This document shows positions 55,811 to 64,000 of a stretch of DNA of 64,000 nucleotides, one piece after another. The translations under genes were made by a program, and so were the position numbers. Numbering within the stretch: position 1 is the stretch's first letter; each line of letters begins with the position of its first letter. The DNA comes from Paraglaciecola psychrophila 170 (GTDB lineage: Bacteria > Pseudomonadota > Gammaproteobacteria > Enterobacterales > Alteromonadaceae), in contig NC_020514.1 in assembly GCF_000347635.1 (NCBI RefSeq), positions 2,728,001-2,792,000 of the forward strand. Reading direction: 5' to 3'. A model generated the notes under the pieces. That model saw nothing but the letters and a program-made list of their open reading frames with translations, searched no databases and was not told the origin of the DNA.

Positions 55811-58414
55811 TTATGCCACAGTAGACTCAAGAAAATCCTGAGCAAAACGCTGCAGTACACCGCCTGCTTCGTAAACCCGTACTTCCTCAGCAGTATCTAA
55901 ACGACACGTCATAGGGACTTGCATTTGCTCACCATTTTTACGGGTAATATTTAAGGTTAAAGTGGCACCAGCGGCATAATCACCTATGACATCGTAGGTT
56001 TCAGTGCCGTCTATGCCTAAAGTATGACGAGTGATTCCAGGTTTAAATTCAAGGGGTAATACGCCCATGCCGACTAAATTAGTGCGGTGAATACGTTCAA
56101 AACCTTCAGCAGCAATCACTTCTACACCTGCTAATCGCACTCCTTTGGCTGCCCAATCTCTAGAAGAACCTTGCCCATAATCAGCACCTGCCACAATTAT
56201 CAGCGGTTGTTTACGCTGCATGTAGGTTTCGATAGTTTCCCACATACGCATCACGGTGCCTTCAGGCTCTAATCTAGCAAACGAACCAGGTTTTATTTCA
56301 CCATTTTCCAAGACCATTTCGTTTAACAATTTGGGATTAGCAAAGGTCGCTCTTTGGGCTGTAAGGTGATCACCTCGGTGAGTCGCATAAGAGTTAAAAT
56401 CAACTTCAGGTAATCCCATTTTATGTAAGTACTCTCCTGCCGCACTGTCTAACATAATCGCATTAGACGGAGATAAATGGTCAGTGGTAATGTTGTCGCC
56501 CAACACTGCTAGTGGTCTCATTCCTTTCATGGTGCGCTCTCCTGCAAGCGCTCCGTCCCAGTATGGAGGTCTGCGGATATAAGTGCTTTGAGGTCGCCAA
56601 TCATATAACGGACTTTCAGCAGGTTCGAACGAACCTAAATCAAACATGGGAGCGTATACTTTTTTAAATTGCTCTGGCTTAACAAACTCAGAGACAATCG
56701 CATCGATTTGTTCGTCACTTGGCCAGATATCTTTTAAGGTAATAGCGGTGCCATCTTTATCATATCCTAACGCGTCATTTTCAATATCAAAACGCATCGT
56801 ACCGGCAATTGCATACGCCACGACTAAAGGTGGAGACGCTAAAAATGCCTGCTTAGCATAAGGATGAATTCGTCCATCAAAATTACGGTTACCTGATAAA
56901 ACTGCAGTGGTATATAAATCACGATCTACAGCTTCTTTTTGAATAGCAGGATCAAGCGCCCCGCTCATGCCATTGCAAGTGGTGCATGCATATCCAACAA
57001 TACCAAAACCTAATTTTTCCATTTCAGGTAATAAACCTGATTCTTCTAGGTAATACTTGGCCACCTTTGAGCCTGGTGCAAATGACGATTTCACCCATGG
57101 CTTTCTTAATAAACCTAATTCATTGGCTTTTTTAGCAATTAAACCCGCCGCCACTACGTTGCGTGGATTACTGGTGTTGGTACAACTGGTAATTGCCGCA
57201 ATAATAACCGCACCATCGGGCATTTCACCCTCTTTTTGCTCAACAGCATAGGCAATGCCTTTTGATGCTAAATCGGCAGTAGCAAGACGACGATGTGGAC
57301 TAGATGGACCCGCCATATTGCGTCCTACAGACGATAAATCGAACTCTAATACTCTTTCGTATTCTGCATCTATTAGATCATCTGCCCAAAGACCAGTATG
57401 TTTAGCGTAAGTTTCAACTAATTCAACTTGTTCTGGCTCGCGACCAGTGATTTTTAAATAATCAATGGTTTGTTTATCAATATAAAACATACCCGCAGAC
57501 GCACCGTATTCTGGTGTCATATTTGAAATAGTGGCACGGTCTCCGATGGTTAATTCTGCAGCGCCGTCGCCAAAAAACTCAAGATAGGCTGAAACGACTT
57601 TGGCGTTTCTTAAAAATTCAGTGATTGCCAATACAATATCTGTAGCCGTGATACCTGGCTGGCGTTTTCCACTTAGTCTGACACCAACAATATTCGGTAA
57701 ACGCATCATAGAAGGCCTGCCAAGCATGACTGTTTCTGCTTCTAAACCACCAACACCAATGGCGATGACGCCCAAGGCATCGACATGAGGAGTATGGCTG
57801 TCTGTACCTACACAAGTATCGGGGAAGGCTACGCCGTCTCTTAGTTGAATTACAGGCGACATTTTTTCTAAATTAATTTGGTGCATGATGCCATTACCGG
57901 CAGGAATAACATCCACATTTTTAAACGCTGTTTTGGTCCATTCAATAAAATGAAATCGGTCTTCGTTACGTCTATCTTCTATGGCTCTATTTTTATCAAA
58001 GGCCTCAGAGTCATCACCATTATATTCAACAGCCAGTGAGTGATCGACGATTAATTGGGTTGGTACCACAGGGTTAACTTTTGACGGGTCGCCGCCTTGA
58101 TCTGCTATTGCATCACGCAAGCCAGCCAAGTCAACAAGCGCAGTTTGACCCAAAATATCATGACAAACAACACGCGCAGGATACCAAGGAAAATCTAACT
58201 CTTGTTTGCGATAAATAATCTGCTTTAGGCAATCAGTCAGGATATTTGGCGCGCATTTTCGCACCAATTGTTCAGCTAAGACTCGGGATGTATACGGTAA
58301 TTTTGCGTAAGCACCTTGGCTAATGGTTTCAACTGCAGCACGGGTATCAAAATAATCAATATTGGTTCCAGCTATTGTGTAACCAGGAAGAGGTTTGCGA
58401 TATTCGTAATTCAT
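55811..58414 (-). CDS. acnD: Fe/S-dependent 2-methylcitrate dehydratase AcnD
   Basis: About 867 residues, the usual AcnD length. Cluster Cys are in AAITSCTNTSNPRN and GYACTTCNGMSG, and substrate motifs include VGTDSHTPHVDALGVIAIGVGGLEAE and GADYGQGSSRDWAAKG. It dehydrates 2-methylcitrate to 2-methylaconitate, replacing PrpD in organisms that have PrpF. The start at 58414 (MNYEYRKPLPG) matches the family; an in-frame GTG lies 12 bases earlier. Confidence 0.96.
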   Translation of the reverse strand: MNYEYRKPLPGYTIAGTNIDYFDTRAAVETISQGAYAKLPYTSRVLAEQLVRKCAPNILTDCLKQIIYRKQELDFPWYPARVVCHDILGQTALVDLAGLRDAIADQGGDPSKVNPVVPTQLIVDHSLAVEYNGDDSEAFDKNRAIEDRRNEDRFHFIEWTKTAFKNVDVIPAGNGIMHQINLEKMSPVIQLRDGVAFPDTCVGTDSHTPHVDALGVIAIGVGGLEAETVMLGRPSMMRLPNIVGVRLSGKRQPGITATDIVLAITEFLRNAKVVSAYLEFFGDGAAELTIGDRATISNMTPEYGASAGMFYIDKQTIDYLKITGREPEQVELVETYAKHTGLWADDLIDAEYERVLEFDLSSVGRNMAGPSSPHRRLATADLASKGIAYAVEQKEGEMPDGAVIIAAITSCTNTSNPRNVVAAGLIAKKANELGLLRKPWVKSSFAPGSKVAKYYLEESGLLPEMEKLGFGIVGYACTTCNGMSGALDPAIQKEAVDRDLYTTAVLSGNRNFDGRIHPYAKQAFLASPPLVVAYAIAGTMRFDIENDALGYDKDGTAITLKDIWPSDEQIDAIVSEFVKPEQFKKVYAPMFDLGSFEPAESPLYDWRPQSTYIRRPPYWDGALAGERTMKGMRPLAVLGDNITTDHLSPSNAIMLDSAAGEYLHKMGLPEVDFNSYATHRGDHLTAQRATFANPKLLNEMVLENGEIKPGSFARLEPEGTVMRMWETIETYMQRKQPLIIVAGADYGQGSSRDWAAKGVRLAGVEVIAAEGFERIHRTNLVGMGVLPLEFKPGITRHTLGIDGTETYDVIGDYAAGATLTLNITRKNGEQMQVPMTCRLDTAEEVRVYEAGGVLQRFAQDFLESTVA

Positions 58415-58480
58415 ATATAGGCCCACAGAATAGATAAGGAGAGTCAGGCCGATTATTATCGGCCTGTAATTAAGAGGCTT

Positions 58481-59605
58481 TTAGCGTTGACTAATAGCCG
58501 TTACTTTTCTTGGCTCAGCACCGATATAGTCGGCACTTGGTCGAATGATACGATTGTTTGAACGTTGCTCCATGATATGAGCAGCCCAACCGGTTAAACG
58601 CGAACAAACAAAGATAGGTGTAAATAACTTAGTCGGAATACCCATAAAATGATAAGCCGATGCATGAAAAAAGTCAGCATTGCAGAATAATTTTTTGGTA
58701 TCCCACATAAATTCTTCACAAGCCACTGAAATATCGTAAAGCGAACTATCACCAAACTCTGCTGCAAGTTTTTCTGACCAGGCTTTAATAATCACGTTGC
58801 GAGGATCCGATTCACTATAAATAGCGTGGCCGAAACCCATTATTTTTTCTTTACGCTCTAACATTCCTGCCATTTGTATTTTCGCATCAGCAGGCGAGCT
58901 AAACTTCTGGATCATATCCATTGCCGCTTCGTTTGCTCCACCATGCAGCGGTCCACGAAGTGAACCAATGGCACCGGTCACACATGAGTACATATCAGAT
59001 AAAGTAGAGGCACAAACACGAGCGGTAAAAGTAGAAGCATTAAATTCATGCTCAGCATACAAAATAAGCGATACATCCATCACTTTTCTGTGAAGCTCTG
59101 AGGGAGTGTCACCTGTAAGCAGTTTTAAGAAATGGCCGCCAATGGAATCTTCATCAGTTGTACAATCAATTTCTACACCGTCATGACTATACTTGTACCA
59201 AAAACACATGATGGCTGGGAAAGCGGCAAGCAACCTATTTGAAGCTGTGTTTTGTTGACTGAAGTCAACTTCAGGTTCAAGGTTACCTAAAAAAGAGCAA
59301 CCGGTGCGCATCACATCCATTGGATGTGCGTCTGCAGGTATCAGTTTTAACACTTCTTTTAAGGCTTTAGGTAAATCACGCTGAGTGAGTAACTCTGCTT
59401 TATAGCTATTTAATTCTGCTTGATTGGGAAGTTCACCGTTAAATAATAAATAAGCCACTTCTTCAAACGTTGCGTTGTCCGCTAAATCTGAGACATCATA
59501 ACCGCAATAAGTAAGCCCCGATCCTGACTTACCTACAGTACACAGTTTGGTTTGTCCGGCGCTTTGGCCTCGAAGACCAGCACCACTTAGTTTTTTTTCA
59601 GCCAT
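58481..59605 (-). CDS. prpC: 2-methylcitrate synthase
   Basis: 374 residues of the citrate synthase fold. Catalytic segments are LRGPLHGGANEAAMDM (His), MGFGHAIYSESDPRN (His) and FHASAYHFMGIPTKLFTPIFVCSR (Asp replaced by the usual PrpC pattern region). It condenses propionyl-CoA with oxaloacetate. It follows prpB by 98 bp with a stem-loop in the gap. Confidence 0.95.
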   Translation of the reverse strand: MAEKKLSGAGLRGQSAGQTKLCTVGKSGSGLTYCGYDVSDLADNATFEEVAYLLFNGELPNQAELNSYKAELLTQRDLPKALKEVLKLIPADAHPMDVMRTGCSFLGNLEPEVDFSQQNTASNRLLAAFPAIMCFWYKYSHDGVEIDCTTDEDSIGGHFLKLLTGDTPSELHRKVMDVSLILYAEHEFNASTFTARVCASTLSDMYSCVTGAIGSLRGPLHGGANEAAMDMIQKFSSPADAKIQMAGMLERKEKIMGFGHAIYSESDPRNVIIKAWSEKLAAEFGDSSLYDISVACEEFMWDTKKLFCNADFFHASAYHFMGIPTKLFTPIFVCSRLTGWAAHIMEQRSNNRIIRPSADYIGAEPRKVTAISQR

Positions 59606-59630
59606 AATTTATTCCAACTTATATGTTTTT

Positions 59631-59660
59631 AACCCTTGTTCTGAATACACATCAAGGGTT
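59631..59660. repeat. Stem-loop between prpB and prpC
   Basis: AACCCTTG (59631-59638) pairs with CAAGGGTT (59653-59660) over a 14-base loop. On the operon strand no T-run follows (AAAAACAT), so it is unlikely to stop transcription and may set mRNA processing or stability between the two genes. Confidence 0.6.
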
Positions 59661-59703
59661 TTAGGGTTTCTAATCGTTTAACAAAAATCGATTTATATCG
59701 GAG

Positions 59704-60585
59704 TTACTTATTTTTGCCTTCAGAAAATAGTGAGTCTAGTTTTTCTTCATAGGCGTGATAGCCTAGGAAATCATATAGTTCCATACGTGTCTGCATAGTA
59801 TCAACCACAGCTTTTTGATCACCATGGGTCATAATAGACTGATAGACATTTTCAGCCGCTTTATTCATAGCTCTAAATGCACTAAGTGGATACAGCACCA
59901 TATCAGCGCCCCACTCACCTAGCTCTTTTTTATTCCATAATTCAGTTTGACCAAACTCTGTGATATTTGCCAGGATTGGCACATCTAATGCTTCAGAAAA
60001 TGCACGATAATGTGCTTCAGTTTGCACCGCTTCGGCAAAAATACCATCTGCGCCAGCTGCCGCGTAAGCTTTAGCCCTTGCGATAGAAGCTTCTAATCCT
60101 TCTTGTGCAAAAGAATCAGTACGAGCCATGATGAAGAAATCATGATCGGTGCGGGCATCAACAGCCGCTTTTATACGATCCACCATCTCTTCAGTGGAAA
60201 CAATTTCTTTATTGGGGCGATGGCCACAACGCTTTTGCGCTACCTGGTCTTCCATATGTACAGCTGCAGCTCCCGCTTTTTCCATATCACGTATGGTCTT
60301 AGCAATGTTAAAAGCTCCGCCCCAACCTGTATCGATATCAATTAATAAAGGTAAGTCGCAGGCAGCAGTAATTCGCTGAACATCCACCAAAACGTCATTC
60401 AAAGACGTCAAACCTAAGTCTGGTAAACCATAGGATGCATTCGCAACCCCACCGCCTGAAAGATAGATGGCCTGATGACCAATTTGTTTAGCCATCATCG
60501 CTGTATACGCGTTGATAGTGCCAACGATTTGTAAAGGTTGATTGTCTTTTAGTGCTTGACGAAAGCGTTGTCCAGGAGTGCTCAT
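59704..60585 (-). CDS. prpB: 2-methylisocitrate lyase
   Basis: 293 residues of the PEP mutase/isocitrate lyase family: [45 protein letters not shown] with the catalytic Cys in KRCGH, and [13 protein letters not shown]. It splits 2-methylisocitrate into pyruvate and succinate, the last step of propionate oxidation. Its ATG overlaps the GntR stop (ATGA). Confidence 0.97.
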   Translation of the reverse strand: MSTPGQRFRQALKDNQPLQIVGTINAYTAMMAKQIGHQAIYLSGGGVANASYGLPDLGLTSLNDVLVDVQRITAACDLPLLIDIDTGWGGAFNIAKTIRDMEKAGAAAVHMEDQVAQKRCGHRPNKEIVSTEEMVDRIKAAVDARTDHDFFIMARTDSFAQEGLEASIARAKAYAAAGADGIFAEAVQTEAHYRAFSEALDVPILANITEFGQTELWNKKELGEWGADMVLYPLSAFRAMNKAAENVYQSIMTHGDQKAVVDTMQTRMELYDFLGYHAYEEKLDSLFSEGKNK

Positions 60586-61256
60586 AAAGTATTCATCCTT
60601 TTTTCTACGTTTTTTCGAGACGCTGAAATATGCCTTCGCATTAGTATTTCAGCCAGTTCTCCATCTTTATCTTCGATGGCTTGAATAATGTGATGATGTT
60701 CAGAAAAGGCTCTTTTAGCGCGAGGGCTGGCCATTCCAAACTGGTAACGATACATGCGCACCAAATAATAGAGTTCTTCACATAAAAGCCGGATTAGCAG
60801 TTTGTTGCCACTGCCCATCACTATGCGAAAATGAAAGTCTAAATCCCCTTCTTCTTGAATGTAAGCCTGACCTTGCTTCAAAGATTCGTACTGATTGTGT
60901 ACTTCGAGTAAATGTTTTAAATCAGCAATTTGTTTTGACGTCATATTTTGTGCCGCTAACCGACACGCCATACCCTCTAAAGATTCTCTAACTCGAAAAA
61001 TCTCAAGAAGTTGCTCCGTCGATAATGTCACCACGCGATAACCAATGTTGGCTTTACGTTCAAGTAAACCGCAACCTTCTAGGCGAGATAATGCATCACG
61101 TAATGTGCTGCGGCTGATTTCATAATATTTGGCGAGACCTGGTTCACTTAATTTAGAGCCAGTTAAGATATCACCCTCAACAATGCGTTGCCGGATATCG
61201 ATGAATACCGTATCTGCGCGAGTGATACCAGTTGATGTGTTTGTTAATATTTGCAA
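60582..61256 (-). CDS. GntR-family (FadR subfamily) regulator of the methylcitrate operon
   Basis: The winged helix ([51 protein letters not shown]) is followed by an FCD effector domain with metal-binding type residues ([29 protein letters not shown]). It is first in the operon gntR-prpB-prpC-acnD-prpF, so a propionate-metabolite-responsive autorepressor is likely. I place the start at TTG 61256 ([15 protein letters not shown]), because the palindrome ATTGTCGACAAT at 61263-61274 would then sit just before it; the open frame continues to 61319. Confidence 0.85.
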   Translation of the reverse strand: MQILTNTSTGITRADTVFIDIRQRIVEGDILTGSKLSEPGLAKYYEISRSTLRDALSRLEGCGLLERKANIGYRVVTLSTEQLLEIFRVRESLEGMACRLAAQNMTSKQIADLKHLLEVHNQYESLKQGQAYIQEEGDLDFHFRIVMGSGNKLLIRLLCEELYYLVRMYRYQFGMASPRAKRAFSEHHHIIQAIEDKDGELAEILMRRHISASRKNVEKRMNTL

Positions 61257-61262
61257 TGAATC

Positions 61263-61274
61263 ATTGTCGACAAT
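61263..61274. promoter_or_regulatory. Palindromic operator ATTGTCGACAAT before the GntR gene
   Basis: A perfect 12-bp palindrome. A second near-copy, ACTGTCGACAAT, lies at 61326-61337; the centres are 63 bp apart, about six helical turns. GntR/FadR-type regulators bind such short palindromes, so the GntR protein encoded here is the natural candidate. Confidence 0.65.
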
Positions 61275-61314
61275 AAATAAACATAAAACTATGCTATAGC
61301 TTATTGTTAAAAAT

Positions 61315-61348
61315 AACAAGGGCTAACTGTCGACAATTAGCCCTTGTT
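61315..61348 (-). terminator. Terminator of the aminotransferase gene, with a GntR-type operator in its loop
   Basis: AACAAGGGCTAA (about 61315-61326) pairs with TTAGCCCTTGTT (61337-61348). On the minus strand the stem is followed by ATTTTTAAC, so it can end transcription of the aminotransferase gene (stop at 61364). The loop contains TTGTCGACAG, one of the two operator copies. Confidence 0.75.
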
Positions 61349-61363
61349 ATAGAATTGACTTAT

Positions 61364-62488
61364 TTAGTTAAGTACTGTGTTTAAACTAGCTACACAATAA
61401 TCAACATTCTTTTGACTTGAACCACAGCCCATTAAACCGATCCTCCATACTTTACCAGCCAATGCACCTAAGCCAGCACCAATTTCTAAATTGAACTCAC
61501 CCAGTAATCTATTGCGAACATCAGCATCATCGACACCTTCTGGAATACGCACCATGTTCAATTGAGGAAGACGATAATCTTGATCAACAACAAATTCTAA
61601 CCCTAATTTTTCTAAGCCTGCTTTTAAGCTAAGGTGGTTTTTAAGGTGTCTCGCATGAGTCGGTTGTAGTTCTTCTTGTTGCAATATTAACAGCGATTCG
61701 TGTAATGCATATATGCTATTAACTGGGGCGGTGTGATGGTAAGCACGCTTAGCCCCCTTACCCCAGTAACCCATTACTAAATCCATATCTAAGAACCAGC
61801 TTTGCACGGGATGTTTACGTTGTTTAATAACTGCGATAGCCAGTTCACTAAAAGAAACAGGAGATAAACCAGGAACGCAAGAAAGACATTTTTGGGTTCC
61901 CGAATAAATCGCATCAATCTGCCAATCATCAACTTTTAACTCGCTGCCGCCTAGGGATGTCACAGCATCAACTATGGTTAAACAATCAAACTCTTTGGCT
62001 AGTTGGCATAATGCCTTGGCATCATTCAACACACCAGTTGAAGTTTCAGCATGAACAAAAGCCACGGCTTTAACATCACTGTTAGCTTGCAATGCTTCTC
62101 TTAATTTATTCAGATCTATAGGTTTACCCCACTCATCTTGCACCATGATGGCTTGACCACCGCAACGCTGTACATTTTGCTGCATACGTCCGCCAAAGAC
62201 ACCATTTTGACACACAATTACTTTATCGCCTGGCTCAACTAAATTAACAAAAACAGACTCCATACCTGCTGAACCTGGCGCCGAAATAGGCATAGTTAAG
62301 GCGTTGTTAGTTTGAAATGCGTATTGTAATAACTGCTTTACTTCATCCATTAGGTCCACAAACTTTGGATCTAAATGGCCGATTGTAGGCCTAGCTAAAG
62401 CTTTGAGAACTTGAGGATATACGTCCGAAGGGCCTGGCCCCATAAGAACTCGGGTTGGAGGTATAAAAGATGAAAATGATAGAGACAT
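61364..62488 (-). CDS. Class V aminotransferase (alanine-glyoxylate / serine-glyoxylate type)
   Basis: 374 residues of the PLP fold-type I group: RVLMGPGPSDVYPQVLKALARPTIGHLDPKF, SAPGSAGMESVFVNLVEPGDKV, IVDAVTSLGG and the Schiff-base Lys in YSGTQKCLSCVPGLSPVSF. LMGCGSSQKNV near the end matches the Arg-less G-rich tail of this family. The likely reaction is transfer of an amino group from alanine or serine to glyoxylate. It is separated from the GntR gene by its own terminator. Confidence 0.9.
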   Translation of the reverse strand: MSLSFSSFIPPTRVLMGPGPSDVYPQVLKALARPTIGHLDPKFVDLMDEVKQLLQYAFQTNNALTMPISAPGSAGMESVFVNLVEPGDKVIVCQNGVFGGRMQQNVQRCGGQAIMVQDEWGKPIDLNKLREALQANSDVKAVAFVHAETSTGVLNDAKALCQLAKEFDCLTIVDAVTSLGGSELKVDDWQIDAIYSGTQKCLSCVPGLSPVSFSELAIAVIKQRKHPVQSWFLDMDLVMGYWGKGAKRAYHHTAPVNSIYALHESLLILQQEELQPTHARHLKNHLSLKAGLEKLGLEFVVDQDYRLPQLNMVRIPEGVDDADVRNRLLGEFNLEIGAGLGALAGKVWRIGLMGCGSSQKNVDYCVASLNTVLN

Positions 62489-62764
62489 AGATATTCCAAA
62501 ATTTAACTGATTTTATAAATAGATTTTTGCAGCATAAACTCATGGGTACAATACAAGTATACCGAGGATAAATAAGATAAATACTCATTTACAAAAGCAT
62601 TATTAAACCTATTGAAGTATTCAACAGCAAAATAAAATCACCTGTATGACGCTGTATAAAAGTATTAAAGTATTGATTTAAATAGACAATAAAATTAAGT
62701 GTAATAATTGTTTATTTTTTACACACAGCTGTTCTATTATTAAAAATCAAGTTTCATGAATTTC
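62489..62764. other. AT-rich upstream region, no gene seen
   Basis: No supported coding frame. It should hold the promoter of the aminotransferase gene (minus strand) and, near 62710-62742, possible promoter elements for the candidate small RNA on the plus strand (TATTAT at 62737-62742). Confidence 0.4.
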
Positions 62765-62853
62765 ACTTCAAGGAAGGAGTTTTATAGTTAGCGCACGGCT
62801 CTAACAGAGCCATTTCCCTAAGCCCGAACTAGTAATAGTATCGGGCATTTTTT
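62765..62853 (+). ncRNA. Candidate small RNA with two hairpins and a U-tail
   Basis: The plus strand has AAGGAAGGAG (62770-62779) with no start codon behind it. A hairpin follows, GGCTCT-AAC-AGAGCC (62797-62811), then an unpaired ATTTCCCTAA, then GCCCGA (62822-62827) paired with TCGGGC (62841-62846) and ATTTTTTT. This layout (5' region, internal stem, intrinsic terminator) is that of Hfq- or ProQ-bound sRNAs, and the GGA repeats could bind CsrA. The flanking genes are on the minus strand, so this terminator would otherwise have no transcript to end. The 5' end is a guess. Confidence 0.4.
62822..62853 (+). terminator. Plus-strand intrinsic terminator
   Basis: GCCCGA and TCGGGC close a 13-base loop, followed by ATTTTTTTG on the plus strand. 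Both neighbouring genes are transcribed on the minus strand, so it implies an unlisted plus-strand transcript; see the small RNA entry. Confidence 0.75.
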
Positions 62854-62864
62854 TGTCTTAAAAT

Positions 62865-63383
62865 TCAAGATAATTTTAAATGAGTTAAAAATCGTTTGGC
62901 ATTATCAACATAATGCTGTGCAGATTGTTCAAGCATTTTTTGCTGCTGTTCTGGAATAGGCTTAATAATCTTAGCAGGTGACCCCATCACTAGTGAGCCA
63001 TCGGGGATCAGCATGTTTTCAGTGACTAAACTATTCGCACCTATGACACAATATTTACCGATTTTCGCACCGTTTAAGACCACACTATTAATGCCTATTA
63101 AACTGTAATCACCTACCTCACAGCCATGCAACATTACCTTATGACCAATTGTGACGCCTTTACCAATAGTTAAAGGTACACCCACATCGGTGTGTAATAC
63201 TGAACCATCTTGTACATTACTGTTTTCACCGATTGTAATGACATCACAATCACCGCGAACCACAGCGTTAAACCAAACACTGCTGTTTTGCTGCATTACG
63301 ACTTTACCAATAACATGGGCACCAGGTGCAACAAATACACCTTCTGCAATATGAACATGATCATCACCTAAAGAATAAATCAT
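62865..63383 (-). CDS. Gamma-class carbonic anhydrase-like protein (YrdA family)
   Basis: 172 residues of left-handed beta-helix hexapeptide repeats ([47 protein letters not shown]). The three zinc-binding His positions of the family are visible: [19 protein letters not shown]. The C-terminal helix completes the family length. YrdA-type proteins bind zinc, but their physiological reaction is unproven. The stop of tesB overlaps its start by four bases. Confidence 0.9.
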   Translation of the reverse strand: MIYSLGDDHVHIAEGVFVAPGAHVIGKVVMQQNSSVWFNAVVRGDCDVITIGENSNVQDGSVLHTDVGVPLTIGKGVTIGHKVMLHGCEVGDYSLIGINSVVLNGAKIGKYCVIGANSLVTENMLIPDGSLVMGSPAKIIKPIPEQQQKMLEQSAQHYVDNAKRFLTHLKLS

Positions 63384-64000
63384 TGGTCTTCTCCTATTTG
63401 ACGCAGTAAGCCTTCTTGCATAGTTGAAGCGACTAACTTGCCTTCACGATTAAAAAACTGTCCCCTAACTAATCCTCTAGCACCACCAGAAAAGGGACTT
63501 TCAGCGCAATATAATAACCAATCATCAAAATCGAAAGGATGATGAAACCACATAGAATGATCAATCGTTGCCATACGTATATTTTTATCCCGAGTAGACA
63601 CCCCGTGTGGATGAAGAGCCGTAGATAAAAGGTGATAATCTGATGCATATGCCAGCATCACTTGATTAAGGTTGATATTACCAGACAAGACCTCTTGTGC
63701 CTTCATCCAAATATAGCGTTTCGGCTCTTGTACTATCACTTTAGCAGGATCAACGAAGTCAACCGTGCGCATATCAATGGGTTTGTGATAACCAGTGCTT
63801 TCGCACATACGTTCAGGCATATCATGATTGCTTCCAAACTCATCTATATCAGATTTTATATCTTCAGGTGACGGTACATTAGGCATCTCAGCATACTGGT
63901 GAGCAAGGCCTGCTTCGGGCGCTTGAAAAGATGCCGTCATGTAAAAAATATTTCTTCCATTTTGAATTGCTTTTACTCTTCTAGTAGAGAAACTGCGACC
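63380..64000 (-). CDS. tesB: Acyl-CoA thioesterase II, 3' part
   Basis: The frame is open to the right window edge and reads [26 protein letters not shown] before the internal Met at 63940, so the gene continues beyond 64000 and about 80 N-terminal residues are missing. The double hot-dog fold motifs of TesB are clear: [21 protein letters not shown] with the catalytic Asp, then [26 protein letters not shown]. It hydrolyses medium- and long-chain acyl-CoA. Its stop overlaps the YrdA-family start. Confidence 0.95.
   Translation of the reverse strand, partial: GRSFSTRRVKAIQNGRNIFYMTASFQAPEAGLAHQYAEMPNVPSPEDIKSDIDEFGSNHDMPERMCESTGYHKPIDMRTVDFVDPAKVIVQEPKRYIWMKAQEVLSGNINLNQVMLAYASDYHLLSTALHPHGVSTRDKNIRMATIDHSMWFHHPFDFDDWLLYCAESPFSGGARGLVRGQFFNREGKLVASTMQEGLLRQIGEDQ

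Noticed and set aside
62770..62779. AAGGAAGGAG as the ribosome site of a small gene
   Set aside because: No ATG, GTG or TTG at suitable distance opens a frame of any length before the terminator.

Overview
The window looks like a chromosomal piece of an AT-rich marine gammaproteobacterium of the order Alteromonadales (Alteromonas/Glaciecola/Paraglaciecola type). This rests on gene content and order: fabA next to rmf, the rlmL-uup-zapC-pyrD neighbourhood also known in enterobacteria, a 180-kDa NAD-glutamate dehydrogenase, DUF2835 beside pepN, prc-proQ, and a prpB-prpC-acnD-prpF operon. The genus is inference. No rRNA or tRNA gene was seen.

Region 1 (0.2-7 kb, +): an envelope-modification block. 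An Omp85-type barrel protein, an EptA/MCR-like phosphoethanolamine transferase and diacylglycerol kinase form one operon. A four-repeat COG4705 membrane protein and an LTA-synthase-like sulfatase follow, both frameshifted. Closely matching YTAAG-N6-TTAAG (PmrA/BasR-box-like) sites precede the first operon and the LTA-synthase-like gene, suggesting one two-component regulon. Region 2 (7-16.4 kb): a YceI protein, a frameshifted PAS-GAF-PAS-GGDEF-EAL protein, and a TolC / HlyD / two-ABC-2-permease export operon with no ATPase.

Region 3 (16.4-25.2 kb): an oxygen and sulfur response island with much decay. It has a tandem-CBS protein, a LOG-family remnant, a rhodanese, a broken RND pump with its adaptor, a BigR/YgaV-like ArsR repressor with a perfect 10-bp inverted-repeat operator, and an amber-mutated YgaP-like DUF2892 gene. 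It continues with cytochrome b561, UspA, a FixK/FNR-like regulator, a broken heme-PAS FixL kinase, FixJ, a receiver with Glu in place of the phospho-Asp, and an IS30 remnant. Two FNR-type boxes lie in it.

Region 4 (25.4-47.97 kb): mostly housekeeping. ndh is followed by six 19-bp tandem repeats; then come a frameshifted DUF1624 acyltransferase, fabA with a FabR-type site, rmf, a DUF3466 surface protein, uup, a glutaredoxin-like protein, rlmKL, zapC, pyrD, NAD-GDH, DUF2835, pepN, an NhaC-type antiporter split by a 7-bp tandem triplication, and an NSS transporter. Region 5 (48-64 kb, -): prc, proQ, a free-Met-R-sulfoxide reductase, a SIMPL protein, a prolyl oligopeptidase, the methylcitrate-cycle operon prpF-acnD-prpC-prpB with its GntR regulator, a class V aminotransferase, a gamma-carbonic-anhydrase-like protein and the 3' part of tesB. 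A candidate small RNA lies at about 62.76-62.85 kb.

The most striking observation is the number of broken frames between 4 and 27.6 kb, plus one at 46.3 kb. Two of them (fixL, nhaC) are explained exactly by a third copy of a 5-bp or 7-bp tandem unit, where two copies would restore the frame. Others sit at homopolymers and could be sequencing errors. In-frame nonsense codons in the RND and DUF2892 genes point to real decay of the sulfur cluster.
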